Counted from the stretch's first letter, positions 27,946 through 39,158 are shown. The stretch: 41,696 nt of DNA from Puniceicoccales bacterium (GCA_031258695.1 JAIRMM010000020.1:1-41696); one strand, 5' to 3'. Numbers and translations are program-made. Notes: generated by a model from the letters alone, not told the origin.

Positions 27946-30900
27946 TCACCCCTCCCCGAACGATTCTTCCCGGGGGATCAAATGTTTTACTTTGAGATAG
28001 CGATACTCCGGTAATCCGGTACCGGCCGGGACTAGGTGTCCCATGATGACATTTTCCTTAAATCCTTTCAAAGGATCGCATTTCCCAAGCGTAGCAGCTT
28101 CCGTCAAAACTTTGGTAGTCTCTTGGAATGATGCGGCAGCAATAAAACTATCCGTCTCTATGGACGACTTTGTTATGCCCATCAAAATTGGTTCACAGGT
28201 GGCAGGTTCCCCACCGGCTTCCATGATTTTTTTATTTTCAGCCATGAACAGGTCACGGCTAACCTGCTCTCCCCAAAAAAAGTCAGAATCTCCCGGTTCT
28301 AGTACCCGTACTTTTTTCAGCATACATGCGACGATGATTTCTATGTGTTTGTCGTTGATGACAACACCCTGCAACCGATAGACCTTTTGAATTTCAGAAA
28401 CCAAATATTCCTGCAAGCTCGATGGTCCCAAAATGTTCAATATTTCATGGGGATCTGGAGAGCCATCGGTCAGGCTTTGACCTTTGTTTATGAAATCACC
28501 CTCATGGACAATGATATGCTTTCCTTGGGCAATCAAATGTTCCTGCCTTTCACCCGTTTCGCTATCGGTGATGAAAATGCGACGTTTATTGCGCAAAGTC
28601 CCACCAAAGGATACGATGCCATCCGATTTTGCCATTTCTGCGACATCTTTGGGACATCTAGCTTCGAACAATTCTGCAATCCTCGGCAATCCACCGGTAA
28701 TATCTTGGGTTTTGGAAGCAGAACGGGAAGTTTTTGCCAACAATGCTCCAGCTTGAACCTCATTGCCGTTGTTTACGATGACCTGAGCCCCGGTCGGGAT
28801 AGAATATGTGGCGACTACTTTATCCATGGGCAATCCTTGGTCATTGATACCTGCCAAAATTTCAATCATTGGGTTTAGGTCATCCTTGTGTTCGATAATG
28901 ATGATGGTTATGCGACCCGTTGAAACGTCGACATCCCGCTTAATTGTTACGCCGGGGATCATGTCTTTGAAGTTTATGATGCCTGGTTTTTCCGATAAAA
29001 TCGGCATATTATGCGGATCCCACATGACGATCAAATCGCCCTTTTCAATTTTTGCACCGTCGGAAACATAGAGTAAGGCCCCGGGAACAATGGAGTAGAC
29101 CTCCAGTTCATGGCCTTCGGGATCGACAATTTGAATGGATCCTGTTTTGTTCAACACTATATTTGCGTTTTCGAGGGTTGTAACCATCCTCAAACCATTA
29201 AATTTGACAAAACCAGAATGCCGTGCACGGTATTCTGAACTTTTCAGGACCTGACTGGCAACACCGCCCACGTGAAAGGTCCTCAATGTTAGCTGGGTTC
29301 CCGGTTCACCGATGGACTGGGCAGCAATTACTCCAACGGCACTTCCCCGCTCAACTATACTATTCGTAGCAGGATTAATTCCATAGGCCTTGGCTGGAAT
29401 TGTGCTTTTTGTCATATGCGTTAGCGGCGACATAATCTTGACGCGTTCGATGCCACATTCTTCGATGCGTTTGGCAATATCCGCCGTTATTAACTCACCG
29501 GCCGCGACTATTATTTCGTCCGGATCGAGCAAGTTTTTTACATCTTCACTGGCACAACGGCCGATAATCCTATCCGCAAGACTAACAATTTCATCATCGC
29601 CTTCCAAAATTGCCGATTTCCACACGCCATTTCTATTGCCATCGTCGTGGTCTTCTATCACACAGTCCATGGCGACATCACACAACTTGCGCGTTAGATA
29701 CCCCGCATCCGCCGTTTTCAAAGCAGCGTCGGCTAACCCTTTCCTGGCACCGTGCGTAGAACTAAAATATTCTAAAACGGACAAACCTTCCCGAAATGAC
29801 GACAAGATTGGTTGTTCGATGATTTCTCCCGACGGTTTTGCCATGAGACCACGCATGCCGCATAGCTGACGAACCTGTTGACGATTACCGCGGGCACCAG
29901 AATCCATCATCAAAAATATCGAATTTACATCATTTGATCCGCCATTTTTGGCCAGCGACTCAAATGCCATCTGGGCAATATCATCGGTAGCCGTAGTCCA
30001 AATATCAACAATTTTATTGTAACGTTCCCCGGAAGTAATGATTCCTCTTTTGTGCTGTGCTTCCACGTCAGCAATTTTCTTTTTGGCAGCGGCAATGACA
30101 TTTTGTTTGTTGTCTGGAATTATCATATCGCCAATTCCAATGGATAATCCCGCCTTTGTGGCTTCCTTAAACCCAAGATCCTTTAACCTATCCAGGGCTT
30201 TTACGGCAAGTTCTTGGCCGGCTACCTTATAGGTATTGAGAACGAGGTCTCCTAGTTTTCCCTTAGCCACTGGAGAATTTACAAATCCCAAAGCCTTGGG
30301 GAATATGCTGTTAAAAATTATCCGACCAAGCGTAGTTTCTATAATCTTTGCATTTGGATCGCCGTAGCGAGTATTCTGCCTATGGTCTGGATTCACATAG
30401 CGTACCCTGTCATGCTTTTTCAAAATATCTTCCGCATCTATGCGCAATGCCTCTTCAATACTAGATACCAATGGCAAAGTTGCATTCGGATCTTTCTTTG
30501 TCATGGGATCAATCGTCAAATAATAACAACCCAGGACGATGTCCTGCGATGGTACCAGTACCGGTTTCCCGCTCGACGGAGAAAAAATGTTCTTCGAAGC
30601 TAGCATTAACATCCTCGCTTCCATCACAGATTCCAAAGACAGCGGCACGTGGACGGCCATCTGGTCACCGTCGAAGTCAGCGTTGAAAGCTGCACATACC
30701 AAAGGATGCAATCGTATGGCATCCCCTTCTATTAAAATTGGTTCAAATGCTTGGATAGACAACCTATGGAGCGTGGGTGCACGGTTTAGCAATATGGGAT
30801 GCTCCCGGGTGACCTCTTCCAGAATGTCCCAAACTTCAGGGGCCTGCCTTTCTATCATCTTACGGGCACTGCGAACCGTATGCACAAAACCGAGTTCCTT

Positions 30901-32079
30901 TAAACGCCTTATGATGAACGGTTCAAATAGTATCCACGCCATGCGTTTCGGCAACCCACACTGGTGGATCTTCAATTCCGGGCCCACAACAATTACCGAT
31001 CGACCGCTGTAGTCGACGCGCTTACCTAGTAGATTCTGCCTAAAACGTCCCTGTTTCCCCTTCAACATTTCGCTAAGGGATTTTAAAGGTCTATTGCCCG
31101 CCCCTACGACGCTCTTTCCATGCTTGTCGTTATCGAATAACGCATCGACTGCCTCCTGGAGCATGCGCATTTCATTGTGAATTATGACATCGGGGGTTTT
31201 TAAGCTCAACAAACTTTTCAGGCGGTTATTGCGATTGATAACCCTGCGATACAAATCATTTAAATCACTGGTAGCAAAACGCCCTCCATCCAGGGGGACC
31301 AGGGGACGCAAATCGGGAGGAATAATTGGCAAAACTTCCAATACCATCCACTCCGGTCGCATATTGCCCGCTTCAAATCCACTCACCAACTTTAGTCGTT
31401 TGGTCAAGATCTTTTTTGCCTGCTTTGAATGAGTAACCCTCAACTGTTCCTGTAACTCCATTACAAGGTCCTGTAGATCAATCTGTGCCAGAACATCCCG
31501 CACAGCTTCTGCTCCTATTTTTGCCACAAAGGCATCGTCTCCATACTCTTCCTGCAACTGAGCATACTCTTTTTCCGTCAACAATTGGTATTTTTGCAGG
31601 GGCGTAACTCCTGGATCAACGATCATGTAACGTTCATAGTATATGACCTTTTCCAAATTTTTTGCCGTTACATCGAGCATCAGCCCGATCCGGCTTGGTA
31701 AACTTTTTAAAAACCAGATGTGTGATATGGGAACCGCAAGCTCAATGTGTGCCATTCTTTCTCGACGAACACGGGAAACCGTGACTTCGACGCCACATCG
31801 TTCGCAGACCATTCCTTTGTGCTTAATTCGTTTGTATTTGCCACAGGCACATTCATAGTCACGGACTGGACCAAAAATTTTCTGGCAAAACAATCCCCCC
31901 GGTTCGGGTTTAAAAGTTCTATAATTTATCGTCTCCGGATTCTTTATTTCACCGCTTGACCACGAACGGATAGTATCGGGAGAAGCAATGGAAATACCAA
32001 CGCGATTATAGTTGCTAATATCATCAAACCCTAGGATTGACCTTACTTCCTTGAAATTAGTTTTTTCTGTGAAACTCAT
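27946..32079 (-). CDS. rpoC: DNA-directed RNA polymerase subunit beta'
   Basis: The 1377-aa catalytic subunit of RNA polymerase. The first zinc site is intact (Cys77, Cys79, Cys92, Cys95), and the magnesium-binding NADFDGDQ is present near residue 465. The trigger-helix region contains [24 protein letters not shown] near residue 905. The second zinc site is missing: the segment before that block reads [17 protein letters not shown], where E. coli has three cysteines (888, 895, 898), and the earlier partner position (C814 in E. coli) lies in DHDDGNRNG, without cysteine. The rest of the protein is conserved and the frame is unbroken. rpoB lies 19 bp upstream. Confidence 0.98.
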   Translation of the reverse strand: MSFTEKTNFKEVRSILGFDDISNYNRVGISIASPDTIRSWSSGEIKNPETINYRTFKPEPGGLFCQKIFGPVRDYECACGKYKRIKHKGMVCERCGVEVTVSRVRRERMAHIELAVPISHIWFLKSLPSRIGLMLDVTAKNLEKVIYYERYMIVDPGVTPLQKYQLLTEKEYAQLQEEYGDDAFVAKIGAEAVRDVLAQIDLQDLVMELQEQLRVTHSKQAKKILTKRLKLVSGFEAGNMRPEWMVLEVLPIIPPDLRPLVPLDGGRFATSDLNDLYRRVINRNNRLKSLLSLKTPDVIIHNEMRMLQEAVDALFDNDKHGKSVVGAGNRPLKSLSEMLKGKQGRFRQNLLGKRVDYSGRSVIVVGPELKIHQCGLPKRMAWILFEPFIIRRLKELGFVHTVRSARKMIERQAPEVWDILEEVTREHPILLNRAPTLHRLSIQAFEPILIEGDAIRLHPLVCAAFNADFDGDQMAVHVPLSLESVMEARMLMLASKNIFSPSSGKPVLVPSQDIVLGCYYLTIDPMTKKDPNATLPLVSSIEEALRIDAEDILKKHDRVRYVNPDHRQNTRYGDPNAKIIETTLGRIIFNSIFPKALGFVNSPVAKGKLGDLVLNTYKVAGQELAVKALDRLKDLGFKEATKAGLSIGIGDMIIPDNKQNVIAAAKKKIADVEAQHKRGIITSGERYNKIVDIWTTATDDIAQMAFESLAKNGGSNDVNSIFLMMDSGARGNRQQVRQLCGMRGLMAKPSGEIIEQPILSSFREGLSVLEYFSSTHGARKGLADAALKTADAGYLTRKLCDVAMDCVIEDHDDGNRNGVWKSAILEGDDEIVSLADRIIGRCASEDVKNLLDPDEIIVAAGELITADIAKRIEECGIERVKIMSPLTHMTKSTIPAKAYGINPATNSIVERGSAVGVIAAQSIGEPGTQLTLRTFHVGGVASQVLKSSEYRARHSGFVKFNGLRMVTTLENANIVLNKTGSIQIVDPEGHELEVYSIVPGALLYVSDGAKIEKGDLIVMWDPHNMPILSEKPGIINFKDMIPGVTIKRDVDVSTGRITIIIIEHKDDLNPMIEILAGINDQGLPMDKVVATYSIPTGAQVIVNNGNEVQAGALLAKTSRSASKTQDITGGLPRIAELFEARCPKDVAEMAKSDGIVSFGGTLRNKRRIFITDSETGERQEHLIAQGKHIIVHEGDFINKGQSLTDGSPDPHEILNILGPSSLQEYLVSEIQKVYRLQGVVINDKHIEIIVACMLKKVRVLEPGDSDFFWGEQVSRDLFMAENKKIMEAGGEPATCEPILMGITKSSIETDSFIAAASFQETTKVLTEAATLGKCDPLKGFKENVIMGHLVPAGTGLPEYRYLKVKHLIPREESFGEG

Positions 32080-32098
32080 TGTATTACCAATTCCCTAG

Positions 32099-35000
32099 TT
32101 AAAAATTTTCCATGTCCAATAGCCTATCGTCCTCCAACTTGATATCTAGGCATAGCCCTTGCATCTCTTTTACGAGAACGTTAAATGATTGTGGAACTCC
32201 CGCATCCAACGACGTATCCCCTTTTACTATCGATTCGTAGATCTTTGTCCTTCCCTGCAAATCATCGGACTTAACGGTCAATAATTCCTGCAACGAATAG
32301 GCCGCCCCATAGGCCTCAAGTGCCCAAACTTCCATCTCTCCAAACCGCTGACCTCCGTATTGTGCACGGCCTCCCAGGGGTTGTTGCGTTATCAGGCTGT
32401 ATGGACCAACGGCACGGGCATGGACCTTGTCGGCGACGAGATGGTTTAGTTTCATCATATAAATATAGCCGACCATTACTTTCTGATCAAATTTTCTACC
32501 CGTACAGCCATCGAATAAATCAACCTTTCCACCTTCCGGCAAGCCTGCCTGCCTATATAGTTCCTGCATTTTACTTTCCCTAATACCATCGAACACGGGG
32601 GTTGAAACTGTTATGCCAAGCCTTTTGCACACCAGTCCCAGGTGGGTTTCTAAAACCTGTCCAACATTCATACGGCCTGGGACACCGAGAGGGTTTAGTA
32701 TTATGTCGATGGGGGTTCCATCTTCCAAAAATGGCATATCTTCCGATTTGACAATCTTTGAAACGACACCCTTATTGCCGTGACGGCCAGCCATCTTATC
32801 ACCAACCTGTATCTTCCGTTTGTTTGCAACGAATACTTTAACATTTTTAATGATACCGCTGTCATCGATGTTTCCAGACTCAATGGCTGCAATTTTATGC
32901 AACCTTTCCTTTTCCAGGTCATCAAATTTTGCCTGGTATACCTCGATGATTTCCACAATCTTAGTCCTGACGGGAGACGCAGCCATCCTAATATTGCTTC
33001 CGCAGGCTGCCAGTCTGCGCAACAATGTTTTTGTGATTTTTCTATTGGCTGGCAAAATCACTTCTCCGCTGTCGCTATCCGTAATATCCAATGGAATTTT
33101 TTCTCCCAATAAAATGCTAGAAAATGCTTCCGTTAGGTCATCCCGAATCATGTCCGCCTGGGCACGAAATTCTTCGTTAGTCTTCTTAATTCTCCGTTTG
33201 CACTCTATTTCGGAAATATCTTCCCGTTCATTGTCTATCCTGCTGGAAATTTTTACATCCATAACGGTTCCATAGCATCCTGCGGGTGCCAGCAGTGACG
33301 AATCCTTAACATCGGCTGCTTTTTCACCAAAAATAGCCCGCAGAAGTTTTTCTTCCGGTGCCAAATCCGTTTCCGTTTTTGGTGTAATTTTTCCAACCAG
33401 AATATCTCCTGGCTTTACTTCAGCCCCGATTTTAATGATGCCGTTCCTGCTCAAATTTTTCAATGCTTCATCCCCAACGTTTGGAATATCCCGTGTTATT
33501 TCTTCAGGACCAAGTTTCGTATCGCGGGCGGACACCTCATACTCTTCTATGTGAATCGATGTAAAAATATCATCCCGAATCATGCGTTCGTTTAGAATTA
33601 CCGCATCTTCAAAATTGTATCCATTCCACGGCATAAATGCCACGAGAACATTCTTCCCCAGAGCCAATTCACCGTTATCGGTTGCCGCCCCATCCGCTAA
33701 AATATCACCCGCCTGTACCCTTTGATTTTTATTCACCACCGGCTTTTGATTAAAACACGTGGACGCGTTTGATCTCCAATACTTACGCAAATGATAAATT
33801 TGAATATTTTTACCATGGGAGCCGTCGGATTCATTAAAATTATTCGGCAAATTCCCATCTTTGGTTACGATAATTCTTGTTCCATCGATGGAGGCGACAA
33901 TGCCGTCGGATTTTGCCAGAATCACATGGCCAGAGTCACAGGCCAATTTTTTCTCAATCCCAGTTCCAACAAAAGGTGCTTCCGTTGTCAACAATGGTAC
34001 TCCCTGGCGTTGCATGTTAGCCCCCATGAGGGCACGGCTGGTATCGTCATGTTCAAGGAATGGAATCAATCCGGCGGCAATGGAAATTACCTGTTTTGGA
34101 GAAACATCCATTAAATCGACGTCACCGGGGTCAACCTCTAAAATCTCACTAGATTTTCTCACGGTAATTTTTCCGGTCAAATTGCCATTTCCATCGATGT
34201 CAGAATTTGCCTGGGCGATCAATTTGTTTTCCTCCTTATCCGCAGATAGGTAGACAACGTCGGAGGTGACATGGCCATTTTTTACCACACGGTATGGGGC
34301 TTCGATGAAACCGAAATCGTTTATGCGTGCGTAGGTGCTCAACGAATTAATCAAACCAATGTTTGGACCTTCCGGCGTTTCAATCGGACAAATTCTGCCA
34401 TAGTGGGACGCGTGTACGTCTCTAACTTCCATGCCGGCACGATCCCGATTCAAACCACTCGGGCCGATGGCGGACAGTCTTCTTTTATGGGTGAGTTCGG
34501 ATAGTGGATTTATCTGATCCATAAACTGAGATAGCTGGCTTCGGGCGAAAAAGTCCCTAACGACGGACATTAGCATTTTCCCATTGATCAATTTCTGCGC
34601 TGAAAGTATGTCAACGCTTTGGTTTAGTAGGGACATTTTTTCCCGTATTACCCTTTCCATACGGGCTAACCCAATGCGGCATTGGTTAATCAGAAGTTCA
34701 CCGACCCCCCGAATCCTCCTGCTCCCCAAACTATCGATGTCATCGATGGAACCGCCTTCGCCGGATCGAAGTGAACACAGGTACTTTGTCGCTGCCACAA
34801 TGTCGTCTACGCCCACCAGGGTATCGTTTAAATCCTTATGCAGCCCTAACTTGCCGTTGATTTTATACCTTCCAATCTTGCTGAGGTCGTAGCGTTTACT
34901 ATCCTTGAAGCTGCGGGTAAAAAATGCCTGTGCATTTTGCAAATTCAGGGGTTCCCCGGGCCTAAAATGTCTATAAATTTCGTAGAGTGCCTCTTCTTCG

Positions 35001-35884
35001 TTCCGCGTCGTATCCTTTTTCAGACTACGAATTATCAGCCCACCATCCTCCGAAACATTTACGACCGAGATGGTGCTAATGCCAGCTTCCATAAAGCTTT
35101 TTAGCATGCCTTTGCCCAAAGGTTCGTAGGCCCGTGCCAAAACGATGCCATGTTCCACGTCTATTACGTCATCGGTCAAAACGACATCGACCAAAGACTC
35201 TTCCTTGATTAATTGTCCTACGCTAACCTCCTGCAGCTTATAAAAAACCGACAATATTTCCCGGTCCGAACCATAGCCAAACGCCCGAAACAGAGTCGTT
35301 AGGAGGAACCGCCGCCGCCGCCGCCGCCTATCCAAATAGACATACAAAAGGTCATTCTGATCATTTTGTACCTCTATCCAAGTCCCCCGATCAGGCATTA
35401 TGCGGAATGCATATAATAATTTTCCCGTCACATGGGTGAAGACTTCGAAGCAGATTCCCGGAGACCGGTGCAACTGGCTGACGACAACACGCTCCGTCCC
35501 ACTAATTACAAACGAACCACGTTCGCCCATGATCGGAATTTCACCCAGGTAAACCTCTTCCTCCCTCAAATCATCACCGCTGGAAAGCTTTAGGCGCAAA
35601 AACAATGGGGCGGCGTAGGTTCGACTTTCCTTGATGCAAAAATCCTCCGAATATTTGGCCGGAGCAACCCTGTAGGATACATAGTTCAGCGAGGCCGTCC
35701 CATCATAGCTTTCGATGGGAAACGTTCGCCTAAAAACCGCTTCTAACCCAACATCTTGCCGATCCTTTGCTTCCACATCAGCCTGCAAAAATTCTTTAAA
35801 CGAATTTATCTGCGCTTCGATGAGATAGGGCGGAGTTATTATTTCTTTTAAACTTCCGAAACTAATGTGATTTTTGTCCATCAT
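32099..35884 (-). CDS. rpoB: DNA-directed RNA polymerase subunit beta
   Basis: The 1261-aa subunit is full length. The rifampicin-binding region reads SQLSQFMDQINPLSELTHKR and then RLSAIGPSGLNRDRAG. Asp516, His526 and Ser531 (E. coli numbering) are kept, while position 518 is Ile instead of Asn. The C-terminal clamp contains KMAGRHGNKGVVSKI and the QQPLGGRAQYGGQRFGEMEVWALEAYGAA stretch in sequence. Residues 186-192 are seven consecutive arginines encoded largely by a GGC-type triplet repeat. It starts with two ATGs (35884 and 35881). rpoC follows after 19 bp. Confidence 0.98.
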   Translation of the reverse strand: MMDKNHISFGSLKEIITPPYLIEAQINSFKEFLQADVEAKDRQDVGLEAVFRRTFPIESYDGTASLNYVSYRVAPAKYSEDFCIKESRTYAAPLFLRLKLSSGDDLREEEVYLGEIPIMGERGSFVISGTERVVVSQLHRSPGICFEVFTHVTGKLLYAFRIMPDRGTWIEVQNDQNDLLYVYLDRRRRRRRFLLTTLFRAFGYGSDREILSVFYKLQEVSVGQLIKEESLVDVVLTDDVIDVEHGIVLARAYEPLGKGMLKSFMEAGISTISVVNVSEDGGLIIRSLKKDTTRNEEEALYEIYRHFRPGEPLNLQNAQAFFTRSFKDSKRYDLSKIGRYKINGKLGLHKDLNDTLVGVDDIVAATKYLCSLRSGEGGSIDDIDSLGSRRIRGVGELLINQCRIGLARMERVIREKMSLLNQSVDILSAQKLINGKMLMSVVRDFFARSQLSQFMDQINPLSELTHKRRLSAIGPSGLNRDRAGMEVRDVHASHYGRICPIETPEGPNIGLINSLSTYARINDFGFIEAPYRVVKNGHVTSDVVYLSADKEENKLIAQANSDIDGNGNLTGKITVRKSSEILEVDPGDVDLMDVSPKQVISIAAGLIPFLEHDDTSRALMGANMQRQGVPLLTTEAPFVGTGIEKKLACDSGHVILAKSDGIVASIDGTRIIVTKDGNLPNNFNESDGSHGKNIQIYHLRKYWRSNASTCFNQKPVVNKNQRVQAGDILADGAATDNGELALGKNVLVAFMPWNGYNFEDAVILNERMIRDDIFTSIHIEEYEVSARDTKLGPEEITRDIPNVGDEALKNLSRNGIIKIGAEVKPGDILVGKITPKTETDLAPEEKLLRAIFGEKAADVKDSSLLAPAGCYGTVMDVKISSRIDNEREDISEIECKRRIKKTNEEFRAQADMIRDDLTEAFSSILLGEKIPLDITDSDSGEVILPANRKITKTLLRRLAACGSNIRMAASPVRTKIVEIIEVYQAKFDDLEKERLHKIAAIESGNIDDSGIIKNVKVFVANKRKIQVGDKMAGRHGNKGVVSKIVKSEDMPFLEDGTPIDIILNPLGVPGRMNVGQVLETHLGLVCKRLGITVSTPVFDGIRESKMQELYRQAGLPEGGKVDLFDGCTGRKFDQKVMVGYIYMMKLNHLVADKVHARAVGPYSLITQQPLGGRAQYGGQRFGEMEVWALEAYGAAYSLQELLTVKSDDLQGRTKIYESIVKGDTSLDAGVPQSFNVLVKEMQGLCLDIKLEDDRLLDMENF
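35309..35328. repeat. Trinucleotide (GCC)n microsatellite inside rpoB
   Basis: Six perfect GCC units (35311-35328), preceded by CC, encode most of a seven-arginine run in RpoB. Arginine-rich sequence is common at this site in other bacteria, but an uninterrupted triplet repeat is unusual. Confidence 0.9.
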
Positions 35885-35940
35885 AGGCTAATGACTTCCT
35901 CAAAATTTTTATACAAACTATTCAACCGTGGCCTCCCCCG

Positions 35941-35961
35941 TTGTATTTGTATCAAATACAA
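35941..35961. promoter_or_regulatory. Perfect palindrome in the rplL-rpoB gap
   Basis: TTGTATTTG and CAAATACAA form a perfect 9-bp inverted repeat with a 3-nt spacer. It sits in the 141-bp gap between rplL and rpoB, where other bacteria carry an attenuator or an RNase III site. No T run follows in the direction of transcription, so a simple terminator is unlikely. Confidence 0.4.
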
Positions 35962-36025
35962 TAAAAAAGACCACAGCTTTTCCAAAAAAAAGATCATATG
36001 ATTGAAAATAATCACATGGAGAAAG

Positions 36026-36415
36026 CTACTTCAGCTCAACGGTTGCTCCGGCAGCTTCTAATTTTTTCTTTATTTCCTCTGCATCGGCCTTCGAAACCGC
36101 CTCTTTTACGGTCTTCGGAGCTCCTTCGACAAGATCTTTAGCCTCCTTTAGTCCGAGTCCTGCGACTTCGCGGACAGCTTTGATGGCTTCAATCTTTTTT
36201 TCGCCCGCCGATTTTAGCACGACTTCGAACTCAGTCTTCTCTTCCGCGGCAGGTGAATCCGCTGCAGTCGTTGCCGCAATGGCTGCCACCGCTGCTACCG
36301 GTGCTGCTGCACTGACACCCCACTTGGTTTCTAGGTCCTTAACCAAGGAAGCGATCTCCAAAACCGACTGTTCGCTCAACCAATCTATTACCTGTTCTTT
36401 TGTTATACTTGCCAT
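36026..36415 (-). CDS. rplL: 50S ribosomal protein L7/L12
   Basis: The acidic stalk protein that recruits translation factors. The 129-aa protein has an N-terminal dimerisation helix region, an Ala-rich hinge (residues about 36-58), and the conserved C-terminal domain with [30 protein letters not shown] and [15 protein letters not shown]. It lies between rplJ and rpoB in the usual order. Confidence 0.97.
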   Translation of the reverse strand: MASITKEQVIDWLSEQSVLEIASLVKDLETKWGVSAAAPVAAVAAIAATTAADSPAAEEKTEFEVVLKSAGEKKIEAIKAVREVAGLGLKEAKDLVEGAPKTVKEAVSKADAEEIKKKLEAAGATVELK

Positions 36416-36504
36416 TTTTTTCCTTTCGAAATTTCGCTAGCGGCATCACCAAACACCATTTAAGAAACACTTTTCCTAGCAAAGTTTCATTTTTTTGAAA
36501 AATT

Positions 36505-37017
36505 CTATAATCTCGCCTTGGCCTGCAATACATTCAATATCCCCTGCGGGACAGCATTCATCGTTCGTACCAACTTCGTCGCCGGAGTATTTAACAATGC
36601 CAAAAATTGTGCACGCAAAATATCCATGCCAGGAAGTTCCGCCAATGTGCTTATATCTTGTAAACTAAGCAGCTTGCCGCCAAGCAAACCACCCCGCATT
36701 GCCAATTTTTCCTCCTTACTATTTTTATGAAACTCCTTCAACAATTTCGCTATGCCAGCAGGATTTTTCCCGCCAACGACGAGGGCTATTTGTCCCTCAA
36801 AACCGCCTGCCGGCATCGGCAATGACTTCTCTTCGGTTGCCTTTTTCAGCAGAGATTTTTTTACAACATGAAATTCGCCCTGCTCCGGACGCAATTTCTG
36901 GCGCAAGTTGGAAACATCGGAAACTGTTACGCCACGAAAGTCCGTAAAAAATACATAGTTCGACTTGTCGAGATGCTTCCCTATCTCCCCAACCAAAAGT
37001 TTCTTTTCGTTTCTCAT
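36505..37017 (-). CDS. rplJ: 50S ribosomal protein L10
   Basis: L10 anchors L7/L12 dimers to the ribosome. The 170-aa protein has the family N-terminus (VGEIGKHLDKSNYVFFTDFRG), the VSNLRQKLR helix and a C-terminal helix for L12 binding. It starts 8 bp after the rplA stop, in the standard rplKAJL order. L10 usually represses its own operon, but I could not identify the binding site. Confidence 0.96.
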   Translation of the reverse strand: MRNEKKLLVGEIGKHLDKSNYVFFTDFRGVTVSDVSNLRQKLRPEQGEFHVVKKSLLKKATEEKSLPMPAGGFEGQIALVVGGKNPAGIAKLLKEFHKNSKEEKLAMRGGLLGGKLLSLQDISTLAELPGMDILRAQFLALLNTPATKLVRTMNAVPQGILNVLQAKARL

Positions 37018-37025
37018 TTTTCCCC

Positions 37026-37718
37026 CTAAAACTTTCCAAATATTTTCTGTGACAACCTAATGCCCGGCGTCATGGATCCTGCAATTGTCATCGATTCTAC
37101 AAATTTACCACGAAAGTCTGTCGGACGCATCTTCGATAGAACATCTATGGCCATATCGCAGTTTTCCACTAATTTTGGTCCCTCAAATGACCGTTTGCCT
37201 ACCACAATTGCCAAATTAGCAGTTTTATCCATCTTAAATTCTACCCGCCCGGCCTTCACCGCTTGAATCGCAGAAGGCAAGTCGTCCGAAACGGTACCGG
37301 TTTTTGGATTGGGCATCAAACCCCGTGGTCCCAAAATCCTAGCAGCGGAACGGACCTCTTTCATGGCCGATGTCGTTGCGACGGCCACGTCGAAATCCAA
37401 CCAACCGTCGTTAATTTTTTGTAAAATATCGTGCAATCCTGCCTCATCGGCCCCCGCAGCCAACGCCCCCGCCGGGTCATCGGTAAATGCTAACACCTTC
37501 ACCCTTCGTCCACTACCATGCGGCAACGAAACTGTCCCGCGAACCATCTGGTCGCTTTGCTTTGGATCTACGCCCAAGTGGACAGACAGCACAACGGTTT
37601 CATCGAACTTTGCTTTTGGCATTTTCTTCAGCACTTCAATGGCTTCCGATACGGAATATCCATTCCCCAAATCGGCAACCTCCAGTGCTTTAGTATATCG
37701 TTTGCTTGATTTTTTCAT
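37026..37718 (-). CDS. rplA: 50S ribosomal protein L1
   Basis: L1 forms the mobile stalk at the ribosomal E site and often represses its own operon. From ATG 37718 the protein has 230 aa, the usual size, with SKRYTKALE at the N-terminus, KFDETVVLSVHLGVDPKQSDQ-type sequence, GPRGLMPNPKTGTV and a lysine-rich RNA-binding face. The frame is open back to 37769, but that would overlap the end of rplK; the chosen start lies 7 bp after the rplK stop. Confidence 0.96.
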   Translation of the reverse strand: MKKSSKRYTKALEVADLGNGYSVSEAIEVLKKMPKAKFDETVVLSVHLGVDPKQSDQMVRGTVSLPHGSGRRVKVLAFTDDPAGALAAGADEAGLHDILQKINDGWLDFDVAVATTSAMKEVRSAARILGPRGLMPNPKTGTVSDDLPSAIQAVKAGRVEFKMDKTANLAIVVGKRSFEGPKLVENCDMAIDVLSKMRPTDFRGKFVESMTIAGSMTPGIRLSQKIFGKF

Positions 37719-37725
37719 AAACTTA

Positions 37726-38151
37726 TCACTTGATGACCTCAATGCCCATGCTTCTTGCTGTCCCTTCAATTATTTTGGTCGCCTGTTCAATCGAGTTGGC
37801 GTTCAAATCTTCCTTCTTAATATTAGCAATTTCCACGACCTGGACCATTGTGACCTTCCCGACTTTGTCACGGTTAGGAACTCCCGATGCCTTTTCTATG
37901 CCAGCGGCTTTTTTGAGCAATACCGCAGCGGGGGGAGACTTGAGAATAAAACTAAACGTTTTATCCGCGTAAACCGATATGACTACCGGCAAGATCATTC
38001 CATTTTGGTCCTTCGTCTTGGCATTAAATTCTTTGCAAAAACCCATAATGTTTATGCCGGCTGCTCCCAATGCCGGACCAACCGGAGGCGCAGGATTTGC
38101 AGCGCCGGCGGGCAACTGTAACTTTATCTCTTTGATGACCTTCTTTGCCAT
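37726..38151 (-). CDS. rplK: 50S ribosomal protein L11
   Basis: The 141-aa protein belongs to the GTPase-associated centre. It shows the N-terminal [21 protein letters not shown] segment, [13 protein letters not shown], and a C-terminal RNA-binding domain with [16 protein letters not shown]. The length matches the family (about 142 aa), and the position after nusG is standard. Confidence 0.97.
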   Translation of the reverse strand: MAKKVIKEIKLQLPAGAANPAPPVGPALGAAGINIMGFCKEFNAKTKDQNGMILPVVISVYADKTFSFILKSPPAAVLLKKAAGIEKASGVPNRDKVGKVTMVQVVEIANIKKEDLNANSIEQATKIIEGTARSMGIEVIK

Positions 38152-38169
38152 TTTTTACTCCTAAAAATT

Positions 38170-38784
38170 CTAATTTTCTCCGTCAGCGCATCGTCTAACT
38201 TGCCAAAATTCTAAATCGACTGGAGTCGAACGACCAAACATGGAAACATTTACGCGTAACCGACCCTCTTCCGTATCAATACCTTCTATCGTTCCTGTCA
38301 AGTTTAAAAATGGACCATCATTAATTTTTACAGTTTCGCCCAGGTCATAGGTAGTCTTAGGAGTGCTTTGGCCGCTAACGGCTTCAACCTTTGCCAAAAT
38401 GTTGTCAATCTCATCCTGTTTCAATGCAACGGGATCGCGATTTCCCACAAATCTAACGACCCCCGGAATACTTTTTACAAGGGAAAACGGTTTTTCGAGG
38501 AACTTGCCGGCATCGTCGTACATTTTCATTTTAATAAAAACATAGCCTGGATAAAATTTTCTCACACGGGAATATTTTTTACCATTTTTTATCTCCGTAA
38601 TTTTCTCCGCCGGAACCAGCACTTCCTGGATAATATCTCCAAAATTATGCTCCTTTTCAAGGATATGGATGGCGTCCTTAACTTTACTTTCCTGATTTGA
38701 CAAGGTCTGCAAAACGAACCATTTTGGCAGCAACATCCCTTCATTAAACACGGTTTCAAGTTCTTCTAATGTCTCATCATCCAT
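38170..38784 (-). CDS. nusG: Transcription termination/antitermination factor NusG
   Basis: NusG binds RNA polymerase, aids processivity and couples transcription to translation or to Rho. The 204-aa protein has the NGN domain (WFVLQTLSNQESKVKDAI ... VRKFYPGYVFIKM ... GVVRFVG) and a C-terminal KOW domain (GETVKINDGPFLNLTGTIEGID). The start at ATG 38784 is supported by AGAGG five bases upstream, although a second Met (residue 17) is closer to the usual family start. secE ends one base upstream. Confidence 0.97.
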   Translation of the reverse strand: MDDETLEELETVFNEGMLLPKWFVLQTLSNQESKVKDAIHILEKEHNFGDIIQEVLVPAEKITEIKNGKKYSRVRKFYPGYVFIKMKMYDDAGKFLEKPFSLVKSIPGVVRFVGNRDPVALKQDEIDNILAKVEAVSGQSTPKTTYDLGETVKINDGPFLNLTGTIEGIDTEEGRLRVNVSMFGRSTPVDLEFWQVRRCADGEN

Positions 38785-38785
38785 T

Positions 38786-38983
38786 TTAACCTCTAACGCA
38801 CTTGATCACAAAATCTACGACATTAAACAGGGAAAAGTCTATTATGCTTACGTAAAAACTAATCAAAAGCATACCAGCTATGACGACGACGGTGGATTTT
38901 CCCAATTCCTTTTTCGCGGGCCAAGCCGCCTTCTTGAGCTCATCCAATGTCTCAGCAAAAAAACGTTTCGTCTTTCCTAGCAT
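38786..38983 (-). CDS. secE: Preprotein translocase subunit SecE
   Basis: The small 65-aa subunit clamps SecY in the inner-membrane translocon. It has the amphipathic segment with the conserved ELKKAAWPAKKEL and one transmembrane helix (residues about 30-55), the single-helix form common outside enterobacteria. It lies between tRNA-Trp and nusG, as in many bacteria. Confidence 0.96.
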   Translation of the reverse strand: MLGKTKRFFAETLDELKKAAWPAKKELGKSTVVVIAGMLLISFYVSIIDFSLFNVVDFVIKCVRG

Positions 38984-39007
38984 AATTTATTCTTTTCGTG
39001 GAAACCA

Positions 39008-39083
<76 letters not shown>

Positions 39084-39158
39084 TTGATTTCAAACATTAA
39101 CTAACCATATTTCTTTTTTCAAACGGTAAGGTAGCCTACGGGCTCTCTTCAAATATTA

